A stretch of DNA of 64,000 nt. It comes from Arion vulgaris (lineage: Eukaryota > Mollusca > Gastropoda > Stylommatophora > Arionidae). The stretch spans positions 33,748,928 through 33,812,927 of the forward strand of contig CM036761.1 of NCBI GenBank assembly GCA_020796225.1, read 5' to 3'. The position numbers and the translations under genes are program-made. Below the pieces are notes generated by a model. It made no database searches. It saw only the letters and a program-made list of their open reading frames with translations, and was not told where the DNA came from. Below, piece after piece: positions 11,501 to 26,500 of the stretch; position 1 is the stretch's first letter; each line of letters begins with the position of its first letter.

Positions 11501-14500
11501 CGAGACATACATCCTGGAGGGTCTAACATACGCTGAACACATGAAACACACATGGCCAACCCCCATGTCAGTCAAAGACAAACTATATGGAGATGTAGAC
11601 AGACCCTTCCGCAGCTATTTAATTGTCATCTTTTTTTGGCGGTTCTATTCACGGTGTTCTCTGAAGGCATTTATTTTGAAATATTTTCAATTCAAGCAGT
11701 AATTTTATAGAATTTGATATTGTATAACAATATTCCGAGAATGTTATTTCAGTATCTTGAGAATTTTGTTTTTTGAAACTAAATTTTGTTGATCTCCATA
11801 TGTTTGTAAGCATGGCAAAGACTTGGTTTACTTTACTTATTCTTGCTGCTACATTCTTTCCATATCTCCTTGTTCATTGTTCATTTTAGGATCATCATCA
11901 TCGCAGATTGGACATGTCCATAATTGCTCCGATCTCCTCCCAAGCATGTATCTCAGTGTGTTTAGGCTAACAACTTCCGTTCGTGTTGATTGATGTATCT
12001 ATTGGGTTTTCTCGTCTTGCCGCACCTATCGGTATGCACAACTTGCGCAACCGAGATAGAGAATACCCTTTATCTTCGTCATTGAAATCTTCAGAGCGTA
12101 TGTTTTCTCTGAGAGCGTTGATGACGTCGCTTCTGTCCATAGAAGACCCATTCTCAATCGTAGCATTGCCCGCCAGTGCATCTGCTCTCTCATTGCCCTT
12201 CACCCCAGTGTGACCCGGGACAAAGATGAAGGTAAGTATCTGGATTCACGAGTTTTGTATTAATTGCATCCATGGCATTCGTACATAACCGGCTTTGATC
12301 TTCTGTATCATGCTCATAGAATCGCTGAGCATGCATGCATGAGTGAATGTATGCATCTGTAGCCACTCATTTTGTCACCACCATAACCTCCATAGTCATG
12401 CTGCTGGTAGTTGTTCCACTTGCCACTTGCCTCTTTGATGACTTTTCCTTTCGCTCTAGCTGTAAAGGTCCATGCACTTCGACTGTGCCGAATAACAGAA
12501 CCATCAGTGAAGACAACAGCATCTTCCTCTGATGTGTAGTCATTTTGATGTGTAGAAATCTCCTTGTATTAACATCTAACAATGTTTACTAACAAGGTTC
12601 ACTAACAAGGTTCACTAACAAGGTAATACAAATTCATTAACTTACTGGGGCCCTGATAGCAAAGTTGATAATATGATTCACTAATAACCATGTCATGGAA
12701 ATTCTGGGCTTTGAGGTTAACTTCGACCACATATTTTTGATGTGCGCACCGTACGCGATTGGACTACAGGCTCCCTGATCCTTTACTTGGGAATCTAACT
12801 TATAAGTTCAGTACCTCTAAAGTCAGAGTAAGGTTTGCCTAAATGGGGAGGGACACTGATGATAGGAAAAAGCAAGCCTTCACACAAAAATCAGTCAAGA
12901 ACGACTATATTAGAGGCCGTGACTACATCTGAGTTCATAGCAGGCAAACAAAAAATAATAATTAACTTCTCTTGTAATTTACCGCATATTTTTTGCACGG
13001 TCAAAATCTTGTCATACCAAAACTTTCCTCTGTTGCCATCTGCTTCTTTTGCCAACCATCATCCATGTTGTCAAATGGATTTCTTAGCCTTCTTTTAAGT
13101 ATATTTCTAACTAGTTCTGATTGCTTTTCACTTATTAGTTCCAATAATCTTGTTTTCATATCATTAAAAAAATAAATAAATTGTCTTAGCTATCTATAGT
13201 ATGCATATTATTGTGTTCAGAAACCACATTTCTGTTGCAGTTAACAATTTTTGTGTTTGTTTATACTTTACATTCATTTTTCAGTATTGGTTCTACATAA
13301 TACTGTGAGACTCATTTACTTAATATCATTACCAAGTGCAATCTGTAGCTTAAGTGGTAGTGAGCTTGATCACTACCTGAGAGTACCTAGTTCAAACTCT
13401 GTGATCTGCAGTTTGGAAGAAAATTTGTCAGCAGCAATGGTAAAATACTGAACGTATAAGTGGTGCCTAGAAAATAGATGACCCATTTACTTGGTGGATG
13501 GCAAAGTTCTGTAAAGGATATGCTACGATTTTCATTTTCACCAAGGGCTATCCTCCCCAGCATAGAAGACATATCTTCCAAGAATCTTGTGCCACCACTT
13601 TGAAGTTGGATATATTTTTATAGTTTCTAATGATTATTACTCAGGGTCTTGTCAGACAGAGAGATTCGTACGCTGGCAGCCAGATTGTTTGAACTGCCTC
13701 TCTATTTGGAGGTAAGTGAATGTTGTGTACATTTTAGTAGGTTTAAATAACAAATGTCTTACTTGTGTATATTTATATATATAATATTAAAACCCAGTCT
13801 TCTGAAGACAGAATGTGCCAGCTACGACTCAGAAAGACTTCACCCAGTCATAAAGGTTGCAAAGTAGTGGTGAGATCCAAACCTAAATATATCAATGCTC
13901 TTTTGCGTAGATTCAAGCCCAAATATATGGCATTAAAAAGGTCATTAAAGAGTGTTATCATACAATGCAAAGAGGAACTCTGCACTTAGTCAGAAAAGGT
14001 TACAAAATACAAAAGGCTCTTTGGAGTAGATCCAAACCCAAATATATGGTGTTAAATGGATCATTAAAGAGAATTGTACACGAAGGGGAAGGAAAGTGTT
14101 TGAGTGTCAGCAAGACAGACTCGAATATTTCCTTAGGCTGAAAACTTTGGTTTAGGATGCATCGTCCTACATTAGTAGGGGCCTAATGGGGGCGCAACAT
14201 TCTAACCGATCTTGGCAAAGACTATTTATATATCACAATAAGAATGATAAAAATGGTTGAGAAAAGCGATCAAAACAAACAAAATCAAGGCCATTAGTTT
14301 CCTGATATCAGTTTATTCCCTGACAGAAGAAATGATGCAAATAAAAACATGAACAAAGCTGCAGTCTGACTGAATAGAGATTGAAAGGGAAGGCAAACCC
14401 GGTTCCGAAAATACATAGCTGAAGACGAATGTGTCAATTATAAACTGCAACACAATTTAACAAATGCTGTTTTTTTAATAGCGATTGAAACAGAAGAAGA

Positions 14501-17500
14501 ATAGTGTAATAACATTGTCCACTTAACTTGTTGACTCACCCGAGTGGTTACGGGGTCCAAATTTGGGGTGTAAAGAATAGAACCACTGTTACCTGCCACG
14601 CATGTCGTAGGCGACTAAGGAGATTTGGCTGAAATCGGATGCACATGTCCTAAGCGTGTAGAAGTCTATGCGTTTAGGGGCCAACAAACCAATGTGCAAC
14701 GTATACACGTTCTTGGCAAAGATCAAACAAAGAGTGATTAAAATTGGTTGTAAGAGCGACGTAAAGAAGAAGACTTGTTGACTTATTCATTAACTAAACA
14801 ACAAAACTTTTCCTTCCTAGACTCTGACAGGATTGGAGACTATGTTTGCTAACTGCTCTCAAGAAATTACAGATCCCACACTGCTTAGTCTGTCTGAGGA
14901 TCAGCAGGAGGTTTACTATGACAAGAACATGGCAAGTCTATTTGTTTACTGGTAGAAGTAAATTCTGGTGTATTTGTTTCCTGACAGAGGTGAAGCATGT
15001 TGTATTTGTCTTCTGGTAGAAGTAAAGTCTGTTGTATTTGTCTTCTGGTAGAAGCGCTCCTTGGAAAAATTAGGCAACAACGATATTGTACCAATGATTT
15101 TTTTGTATTGAGACTAAATGCTAATTCTAGAGACTTGATCATACTGAGAGGATCACCATTAAAGGAGGTGGACACATTTACATATCTGGGAAGTGTTATC
15201 AACATTCAAGGTGGCTTAGATGAAGATGTTAGGGTTAGAATACAAAAGGCAAGATCAGCCTTTGCCATCCTGAAGAACATATGGAGTTCAAGAAAGATCA
15301 GGAATAAAACTAAGATAATGATATAAAACTAAAATGTCAAGGCTGTCCTTCTATATGGAGCTGAGAATGGAGAACAGCTAAAGGGAACACCAAAAAGTTG
15401 CAGACATTTATCAATAGATGCCTGCGCATATGACAGGACTACAAACAGGGAATTCTGGGATAGAACAGGACAACGACAGGTGGAACAAGAGATAAGGAGC
15501 AGAAGGTGGCGATGGATAGGACACACACTGAGGAAACCCCTAACAGCATCACAAGACAGGCTCACTGATGGAACCCCCAAGACAATAGAGGTAGGGGAAG
15601 ACACAGGAACACCTGCAGACGGGAGTTAGAGACGGAATGCAAGAAAATGGGGAGAGAGATCTGGAAAAGATGACCTAGGATAGGCGGGCTTGGAAGGCCT
15701 TGGTTGCAGATCTATGTTTCCCTAGGGCGAAGCATGAAGAAGATATTATGACCGATCCAAAAATTGAAATTGATGTTTAGAACGCTGGCTCACACAAAAA
15801 TAACAGATACGTAAACGCTACCTGTCCCTTACCACTGGGAACCTGACCCGCTTCACAAAGCGGAGAGACTTGCACATGTGCTAGAGACTATGCAGCGCTT
15901 GCTGCGATACTGGAATACCAGGTCGCTGGCTTGCTCGTTCATTTATTTAGATGAGGCGTGGAGCGCTCACTCAGATGATGATATCTGTGATGTACATGTT
16001 GTTCTCTTATTACTTATGAGGATGTCTGAGATGTACAGGTTCTCATGTTAGATAACGAAGATGTCTGAGGTGTATATGTTATTCTCATGCCTCTTTTTGC
16101 AGCCTGTGGTGACCAAGTATTTTTTTATGCACTGTGATGAAGTGGTTAACCAAGTCAAGAAGAGTTTTAAACCAAAGTCAAAATATAAGTAAGTTTTCAA
16201 AGTTTAAAATCAAGATTGAATATGTTAGTTAGTTGAGATATACACACACACACACACATATGATTAGTGAGGATCGACATCACAGCACTCCGGACAGTTC
16301 CATATTTTCTCCGATCTCCTCCGCCAGCACCCTTTGGTGTTGATTAATCAAATGTTCTGTGCCTCTATTGCAGTGTTCATGTTTGGCAGTTCCCATTTTT
16401 AACTACCATCTCCTTCACTCTTGATAGAAGTTTAGATTTATAAATATTTTCAGTCATCTATACGACCTGCTTCTCTTATGGCATTGATGAGGTCTGCGTT
16501 ATCCATTGACTGTGCTTCCTCGGTCACTGCTGTATCAGCTAGATGATCTGCATGCTCATTGCCTTGTACTTCAGTCTGCCATGGTATAAAAATAAAGGTT
16601 AACTAGTTCATTTGGTATGTACTCAATGGGACAAGCCATTCCTGCTGTATACAGTCAGCCTGAATTTTCATAAACATATTCAATGAGCCGCTCAGTATAC
16701 ACACGCATGTGAATAATTCAATGATGCATTAACTAAGCAACTATGTATTTGCACATATGTATTCCTGTGTGCTCAACCACTTCAGAGCCATAGTTATATA
16801 CATATGTGCAAATACATAGTTGCTTAGTTGTATCTCTTCTACCCTGTACTGTAGAGGCCATCCATAGAGAATACCACATGATCTAGTCAGCTGTCTTTCT
16901 TCCCGCATGGTTATAATTTAAACCTCAGTCAACCAGAGACTGTTATATGGCTCGGAAACGTGCGAGTTACCAAGTTAAATACAAATAAGATTCAGACCTT
17001 TATCAACGGATGTCTTTGGTGGATTCTCAGACTGAGATGGTATGACAGAGTTGTAAACAGAGACCTGTGGATAAGAACAGGAACCCATGATGACCTAGGT
17101 TAAGAGTAGAGATGGCAATGGGTTGGGCATACTCTATGGAAGACACAGTCGAGTGTCACTAGACAAGCACTTGAGTGGAACCCACAAGGAAAATGGAAAA
17201 GAGGACACCTAAACAGACCTGGAGACGAAGTTTTCTTGAGGAACTGAAGGGTGCTTGACTATCCTGGGAGACCATAAAGAAAACAGCCAGAGACCGGGAA
17301 AAGTGGCGAATAACCTATGCTCCACAAGGAGCGGAGAGGAATAAGTCAAGTCAATCAGAGACTGTCTGATATTGTCAAACTTTGGGTCTGCCTGGATGCC
17401 TTTATAGCTGACTCTTGGTTATCCATGCTGGTCGTGACAGTCAACCCTCATCTGTTCTGCAGAGGAGACAGAACCATCATAATTTGAACTATTCAACTCT

Positions 17501-20500
17501 AATGTGTAGGAGTTGAACTATGAGTGAACAAGAAATTAGCAAAATTACATAGATGACTAAATACCAACCCACCTATATGTCAGTTTTTGTTGCATGGATG
17601 TAAGTCACAGACTATGACAAGGGTTCACAAAGACCAACTTTAGTCTTCGGAAAAAAATAGAAGGGTGTTGCCTGGGCTCGCAAGGACCAAGAGTATCACC
17701 ACTGCAACCTACAAGGCAATGACGTAAGGCGACTAAGGTAGAGGCCTAGGAAGCTACCTAGTAAATAAAAAGCGTCACAGAAATCGGATGTGCTGGCTTA
17801 CTTGTAGGTGCATAACTGGCACAATGTACAATCACTCTTAGGCTCAGATCACATTCATATCACAAAGAGTGGTTTAACAGTTTGATATGGAACCTTCTTG
17901 AAGAAGAGATTCATAAATTATATCTTTAAGGATGGTTGTTCATGCAACAAGAAATGGCAAGGTTCACACAAACACATCATTATCAAATAGCTTGTCCTGA
18001 GCAGAATTTTGCCACCCTAACAGTCTATCAGATTTTCTCTCACGCTCATAGACCAGGTGTCACACTTTTGCAGCCGTCATGCTCAAATCATCAGTTACAT
18101 CATGAATCCATCTTCTCCATGTTCTTCCTCTTTGCTGGGAAGCTTCCTTCCATAAAGGTCTTCTCCAACCCTTTGTGACTATTTACATGTTCAAACTACT
18201 TTAATTTTCTCATTCCTATTTGTAGCATCAGCCAGTTTTCTTTGATTTTGAGTTTTTTCTGGATACATCTATTTGTTTTCTATGCTGTCCTTATATATAC
18301 GGAGGATTGTTCTGTAACACTTATATTCAAAAACACACATATTTTTCCACTGCCTTGTCCATGTTTCACATCCTTACATTTCCACTGGAAATATGCATGC
18401 TCTTAGTATTCTGAACTTTGTTTTCTTATCAGTTTCATTCCATACTGTTTTTAGTTGTTAAATTTTATTTTACGCGCCCACTTGCAGTGCTAATAGTGTT
18501 TTGAAAAACTAACATACAAGTAACAATTGATTGTAGTTTCTGACATGTTGTACAGTCTATCCGAATTATTGCAAAACTGATTTACTATTTCAGAACAACA
18601 ATTGTGGATGATTCTGACATTGCCTTCAAAATGATCCACACCAACGTGTCACATGTGGTTGGTCAGCTAGATGACATCAGGAAACATCCCAAGTAAGTTG
18701 CTCTCATCACAGCCCTCTTGAAAGATTTTCTACCTCTAGTCAGTTTTCTCTCTCCTTCCTACGATCTCCATGATTATATTCAAGGTGTACTTAATTAATG
18801 TTTTGTTTACCAACCATGTCTCATTTTCTAAAAACTATTTATTCCAATATTGCGCTCTTTAACTGATTTGCAACAGAGTTTTTTGGGCCTCTAGACGAAG
18901 TTATTTTATTAGTTCCAAAAAATTGCACTCGAAGTTTAGCAAAACTAAAATATTGTTTCTAAATATGACATACGATATGACTTATTATATATGAAATTGA
19001 AGACAAATGGATGTAGTTTCACAAAATACTTACAATGTTAGTAAATAATATGCAGTGTTATCTAAGCAGGAAACAGAAACATATTAGCATAAAATAAAAT
19101 TTGAAATTGGGAGAACAAATATCCAACCTAATGAAGGGTTTTGATGAACAATAGGTTGAGTAAACAAGTCCGACTGCTCTCTTTATATTGGTAATCCATT
19201 TATGAATATATGAACATTAAGAAAATTATGAATGGATACATTGATTACAACTGTTCACAAACTAACATCATGACCATTCATGAAAAATCATTTATTTTGT
19301 TTTTTTGGTATTCTAGAATGAATGGTTAACTTCATTTCACTTCTATTTCTAGCATAAACCTTGATTATATGTATATTTGTTATCATTTACACTTCACTTG
19401 TACATAGTTTTCAATTAATATAAAAGTTGAATAGAATAGAAAAGTAATGGAAAAGCAACAAACTATTTAGAATCTTTCAAAAGACGGTATATCCCCGCGA
19501 TAAGCCGAGAGCATCTTTAAAACGACAGTAAGTACGGAATAAGTTAAACCACTGTGACATTTAATATGATCAAAATATTTCAGTTTTATCGACAGACATA
19601 TATTTAATTAATCAAAGTCTTAATTTAATTGCTTATCAAAATAAAATTTTTAAAAGTACGGTAGTTTTGCAAAGCACACAAAAAATGTCCCAAAAAAACT
19701 TGTCAACTGTATAGTTTTCTCTTAAATAGACATGTATGTAGTCTGTTTTGTATTGCTAAGTTCCTCAACATATTACTGACACTTTATTTTCTTTCTTTGA
19801 TAGAAAGTTCATCTGTCTTAATGACAACATTGAACACAAAAAGGATGAAGCCAGAACTGTAAGTATTCTTTTGTCTTTTATGGGTGAAAATTGTGGCATA
19901 TCCTATACAGGACTTATCCATCAACCACAGTAAACAAGTTGTCGATTTTCTAGGCACCACTAATATGTTCAGTAATTTGCCATTGTTTTCTTAACGGTGA
20001 GGTCTATTTTTACCGTTCGTAAAAATCCATGCAGACAAATTTGCTTTCAAACTGCACCCTCAGCGGAGTTTGAGCCAGGTACACTTGGATTGTGATCGAG
20101 TTCACAACTACTTAAGCTACAGACGCCCACTTTTATGGGTACACTGCATTCAGTCTTTTTTTTGTGTCAAGGCTTTTGTCAAGCAAAAAATAAGGGAAGA
20201 TAGTAATGCAAAATATAATTGTGCAATCTTAAACTACCATGTACAAAATAAGTTCTGTTCTCTGTGGTGTGGATATAAGGGGCTTACCTATCACTCAAAA
20301 GGTACTGGGTTCGTTCCTCATCTTGAGCGTTCAGGATATTTTTCCAGAGATCCCTGATTGTATTATAGATGAGATCGTGTTCCTTGTCCTATCAGAGACA
20401 AAGGGTAAAACGTAGGCCCTGTGATCAAATTGAGCACGTAAAATAAACCTTGGCAGTTGAAAATTGCTAAAAGTGGGCTGCAAAGTCACTGCCTGGGGAA

Positions 20501-23500
20501 AATTCATTAAAAAGATTAAAATAAAATTCTCACAAAAATGTTCACCATCTTCAAAATGACATCTAGTATCATCTGCGGTACTACAGACCTCATGCACTGC
20601 CACCTGAGATCTTCCTGTGTAAGAAAGAGATCAGAGCACACATGGTTATTTGCTGAAGTGTAATGATGATGGTCCAATCAATCAATTAAAACCAATTTGG
20701 GGGAGACTATTGTAGTCTTATGTTTCACTAAGAACTGTTGGATGAGGACACTAAAATCGATGTTGAATCGATCAAGCGATTTAAGCAGTTTGGAGTTACC
20801 CGTTGTTCAAGTCGAACTGGATGCCTGAGAGGCAGAGTGAGAGGTGTGTTTAATCAGCGCGCCACAGGAACCATCAGTATGCATGCTCTTCGATATCTGT
20901 TGGGGAGACTGAGCACCTATGGGTCTGCCGGAGTGCAATGACGTCAGTTTAGTAACCAATAACCAATAAGAACAAGAAGATTTAATAGTAGTAGTAATAG
21001 GCTTTGACATTATATAAGTCATTGTCAATTAAAGTCAGAAAGAGAGTTCTTCACTGCTACATAGAGACAATATTCACATATGGATGCAAGTCATGGGCAC
21101 TAAATAAACAGATAGCAAAATATCTAAAGGCCACGGAGATGTGTGGTTTTACAGGAGGTTGTTAAGAATCTCATATACTGCTCAAGTGATTAACTCTATA
21201 TGTCCAGTCGGCGCTCCCAGCGTAGAAAACAGTTCTCTCATTATGCCAAAACACGCTGCCAACGGCTAATTTGAGTCCATGCACGTTTTGTTTTACTGTT
21301 CAGCTACTATACGTCCGACACTGTTTTTGTTTACAGAATTCAACGGGCAGATAACTACCATTTCATTCATATACTGTACAGCATGGTAGAATTTATTTTC
21401 GAATTTTTAGTAAATAGTTTTATTCGCAAATATATTTTTCCTGTTGTGAAAAAAGTGAACTTTCATGTGAAAAGTTTAGTTATAAGATGTTGTTTCGTCC
21501 TCCACGTCGATAAAGTGCCGAACAAGACATGGATTTGTTCCAAAGTTCAAATAAACACACACAGTGTTTCATGTTTATGATTTCACCGACAATGATGGAG
21601 AATTCAGCAATGGCTAAGTATTGATTCAATTTTGAAAGTCGTAGTAGTTACTCTGAACATGAAATACAACAATAATTTACTAAATAAATACTGATTTACA
21701 TATATAACTATTTATTATCAGATTGTTCAGAATTTAATCAAATAGTTTTACTGCAGTTCCATATATATATACTGAATTTAATTCTGCATATTTTGATACC
21801 AACAGTATAAATCTAGCTTACAAAGAACTTAAGTTATAGGCATATTTCCAAGATCATTCCATATTGAAAAATTTTGCTAGAAATGTGTTCTGGCAGAGTG
21901 TGATTACCCCCAAAAATTTTCGTGGACATAAAGAGTTAATGTTGATGTGTTGAAAGAATCAAAGCACTGACAAAGCTTCTTGTGTTCGCTCTCTATGAAT
22001 TCAAGCGTAGTCAGGACACTTCTGACTGATTTTTGTATGAAGGCCTGCTATCCTTTTTATCAGTGTCCCCCACCATACAGGTGTGCCTTCTCCGACTTCA
22101 GAGATAGCAGACAAAACTTGTTTTCAATATAAGAGAGACAGTCATCATTCTTCGGGCAGGTGATGAGAAATGGAGGCGTTTAACACATTTTTAGGCCAAA
22201 ATTCGCATGTAAGGCATATAAGGAGTAGGTGTTTTGGCTTTGCGTTGAGTAAAGTTGCCATAATTAAACACTGTAATCCTGCATGTCAAGAACATACAAT
22301 AAACCATATATTCAGTTCATGGAACATATCAGTATAATAATATCTACATCAGAAACAATTGAGCATGTCAGACTTGTGTGTTGGCATTTGAATTTGAGTA
22401 AACAATAAACAAATGTCAATTAACAGTAACGGGTTCAATTCACAGGTCAAGGCAATTCTCCAAGATTTTTATGAGTCTCTGGTTCCTACTGCATCTCAAT
22501 TTGAACTGCCAAGAGACTACAGAAATCGTTTCTTACATATGGATGAATTACGGGAATGGTGAGAACATGTTTTGTCTTAAATAGGTATTTCTTCTTTTTC
22601 TTCTTCACACTTCATCCCTAGAGAGGTATAAGTCTGAAGCCCAGGCTTTCCAAGCCCTTCTATCCAAGGTCATCTTTTCCAGATCTCTCCACTCCCTCCA
22701 CATTTTCTTGCATTCCGTCTCCCATTCCTTGCAGGATCCTTCTTCTTCCTCGGGGGGCAAACTATTTCCATGGTTGTAGTTTCTGTAGCTATGTAGTGTT
22801 CTGTTTTCGGAGTTAGGGAATGCTAACCCGAAACAAATGCTTGCAGAAAAAGAATGCACCAGGCCGTAAGGCGCATAACATGGTGCAACGACCCTCACAA
22901 TGAGGAATGGGATCATGGATTCTACGGTCGCCAATCTGCCTCGGAGATTTAGCCATGCAGTAAGAATGTCAGACCTACCATCACGAGGGTGGCCAAAACT
23001 TACTGCGGGAAGATGTCGGCACAAACGGAGAAGCAGAAATCATAGGAATTTTATCCTACAGAACTGCCCCAGTATGCAGACTTGAGAAGAAAGAGGTGGC
23101 CCACTTACACTAGTGTCCAAGACAAACTGTATGGCGTGGCTGATAATCTGAGACAAACGGCTGCCTTTATTAGAGAATCCGAAATCCCAATCTAGTGAGA
23201 ACGCAGAAGAAGAAGAAGTTTTCGGAGTGGGGTAGCTGGCCCACAACCAACCTCCCTAGTCGCATCTTACGACATGCTTGGCAGGTAACAGTGGTTCTAT
23301 GCTTTACACCCCTGATTTGGGCCCCGGTAATCACTCAGGCAAAATAGGTATCTCTAGGTACTAGTAAATTGTGTATTATAACTGTTATGAAAGTGATGTG
23401 AAGATATTTACATTGTTCTTGTGGTAAGTCCAGAGTTAGAAACTAACCAAGACTATAAAAGACTTGGCAGGTCATCCTGGAAACAGGCAAACTCATGGTA

Positions 23501-26500
23501 TTTGATTTTCCTGGCCAATTCTTAGGGATAGAGTACCCGCACTGCCATTGTGCGTTCATGTCTGTGTTCTCTGCAATGACATCTGCTTTTACATCAGATG
23601 AACTTCTGCTCTGTGCACCAACACAGAAACACAGCTCGTTGTCTGTGGAAATACTATGTGCCTAACATTTACCTGGCTGGTCCTGCCGGTGTGGTTGATC
23701 TTGGCAAGTCTTTTCCGTGTCCTGTTTCCATATTTCTGACAGAAAAATAAAATAAGAGGAAAAATTCATATTTCCTTGGAGAGACACAAATGTTCTGGAT
23801 TCTAAAATATCTGAGCAGATCATTTTTTTGGTGCCTGGAATTGTTTATGGCAGGTGCAGGCAACCCAGACCCGCTGGTCAGATCCGGCTCATAACATGTT
23901 TCTATCTGACTGACTGAAGGTACTCAAAATAACACATTCGGGACGATAGAATAATTTATTCTTACCTTTTATATTTTACAAAAGGAAATAAAAGCGGTTG
24001 GTTCAACACCAAATATATTAAAAACAAATTGCAGAAGAGCAGATAAATTTTAAAATATCAAAACTACAATATATTTCAAAACTTTGAGGCAAAACAAGTG
24101 CATACCCAAGCAATACTGCATGCTTTATCCTTTTTATATTTGATGGTGGTAAAAATATACATTAGTTACGTGGCACATAACAGGAAAGAATAAGACAGGG
24201 CTGCCTACTGTCACCACTGCTATTTCTGCTGATAATAGATTGGTTGGTGAAAACAGCCATAGAAGGGAGAACTGAAGTACAGGAAACACCATGGACACAA
24301 CTGGAGGATCTTGACTTTGTGAACGATTTAGTGTTATTGGCTCACAACCACCAGCAAATGCATGCAAAGATATCAGGATCTGGTATCATGTATCAGAGAT
24401 AGTAAAAAAAAAAAAAAGGTAAAGGAACCCTTTCATACCTCGTGGTATATAGGTCAATACAGTGTTAGGCCTGTATTTTTCATTGACCGTCGGCACATGA
24501 TGGGTGATGTGGTCAGCATCACGCCGGCGCCTTTACTTTCCCAGAGCATGTCTGGTACCCAGTTGAGGCTGGGTCGACCTGAGAGCCGTCGCGGTCGGGA
24601 AAAATTCCACGCGCATTGCAGGAGCTGAACCCAGACCACCAACCTTGCTGAGCGAGTTCACTAACAACTACGCTACAGCGGCTCTCCATCAGAGATAGTG
24701 GGACATAATAAATTGAGAGAAAACCAAGATCTTAGGAATGAATATGGAGAACAAAGAAACAGGTCGAAAGAAAAGAAATCAAAGATATGGAATCATCCAC
24801 CAACTTTAGCAGTATATTGAAGATGCAAGGGGGCACGGAACAGTGTTGTTTTTTTTCTCGATCCAGAAGCACTTGAGCTGAAAGCTTTTCGACTCGGTGC
24901 CATGGACATCGTATACCTTCGGTTCGGTGCCACGAACACCGTAAATCTGGGGAATCTGTGGCTTTTTCTGCCATCCCGCAGAATTGAACCCGCACACACA
25001 GAGGGATAGTCACCCGTAGTCCAATGCGCTACGAACACGCTGGGCAGGCGGGCAAACAGAATGTTAAAGAAATGATCAGGAATGCTTGAATAGTATCGTT
25101 ATAGCTGACAGATATAAGAAGATCCAGCATCATTAGTATAAACACCAAGATAAGGATATTCATCTCCTACATGAAAGCAGTGCTCTTGTTCATTTGAGGA
25201 TCATCTTCATCGCACACCGGACATGTCCATAATTGCTCGATCTCCTCCCAAGCATGTATCTCAGTGTGTTAAGGCTAACAATTCCTGTTCTGTGTTGATT
25301 GATGTACACATCACAAGCATGGAGAACTATGAAAGAAATCACCAACATAATACAGTTATTTGTTAATAGTTGCATGAGAAAGATCTTACGTATACATTAT
25401 ACATCACAAGCATGGAGAACTATGAAAGAAATCACCAACATAATACAGTTATTTGTTAATAGTTGCATGAGAAAGATCTTACGTATACATTAACCGAAGG
25501 TAATTGACATTGACAGAAGGTAATTGACATTAACCGAAGGTAATTGACAGAAGGTAATTGACATTAACCGAAGGTAATTGACAGAAGGTAATTGACAGAA
25601 GGTAATTGACAGAAGGTAATTATAAGTAAGGATGAGTTTTGGTATAGAACTAAACAAAAAACTGATCAAGATGAAATCTACATGAGAAGGTGGAGGTGTA
25701 CCAAACACAACAAGAACGATGGATATTACTAACTGTCCAGAAGGGACCAGACAGCCATACTTCGCCTCTGGACGGGTCACAACAGAATGAAACACCACCT
25801 GTACACTAAATTCAAAATAGGCACCAATGACCTGTGCCCCTGTAGCTTGGCGAGTATGACAACAGAACATATCCTACAGAATTGCCCCCAGTATGCAGAC
25901 CTGAAAAGAAAGAGGTGGCCCACTCACATCAGCGTTCAAGACAAACTATATGGCGTGGCTGATAATCTGAGGCAGACGGCTGCCTTTATTAGAGAATCCG
26001 AATCCCAATCTAGTGAGAATGCAGAAGAAGAAGCACCAACCAACAACATTGGATTGGGAGGCAAGCGCAGAACTGGAAGCCACAGGGTAAACGGAAGAGA
26101 GGAAGACTAAGGGACACATGAAGGAGAGAACTTGATAAAGATATTAAACATATAGGCCTCGGGAGACATTAATAGGGCTGCCCAGAACAGCGATAGCTAG
26201 AGAACTATGGCTGACAACCTCTGCTTCCATGGTCATAATATATCTCTGGTGTCTTTCACTAATTTATTTGTAATCTGTTTGTGCCAGCAGTGATCAGTAG
26301 ATACTTCCAGCGCTAGGATGATCTTTTGGGTTTTTCATTTGATCTCAGTGATCAGCCATGCTATGCTAGCTTAGTGACATCATTTTGTAAAGTATTATTG
26401 CGGATCCATTTAAAGCTGAACTTTGATGTGAAAGCATACTTAATCTGAGCCGAGTTATATCAAATAGAATAACTAATTAAATGAAAATTTGTACTTACTG

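Larger units (their letters stand above)
24160..25200 (+). mobile_element. LINE reverse transcriptase with two nested SINEs
   Basis: Encodes [20 protein letters not shown], then [22 protein letters not shown] motifs around the catalytic F/YADD, here FVND and so dead. The LINE is interrupted by SINE-C (24404-24687) and SINE-D (about 24850-25055), after which LINE-like sequence resumes ([17 protein letters not shown]). Confidence 0.8.

Noticed and set aside
24404..24687. tRNA gene suggested by A/B boxes on the minus strand
   Set aside because: No acceptor stem or complete cloverleaf; it is the head of a repeated SINE with target duplication. The same holds for the heads of SINE-A, D, E, F and G.
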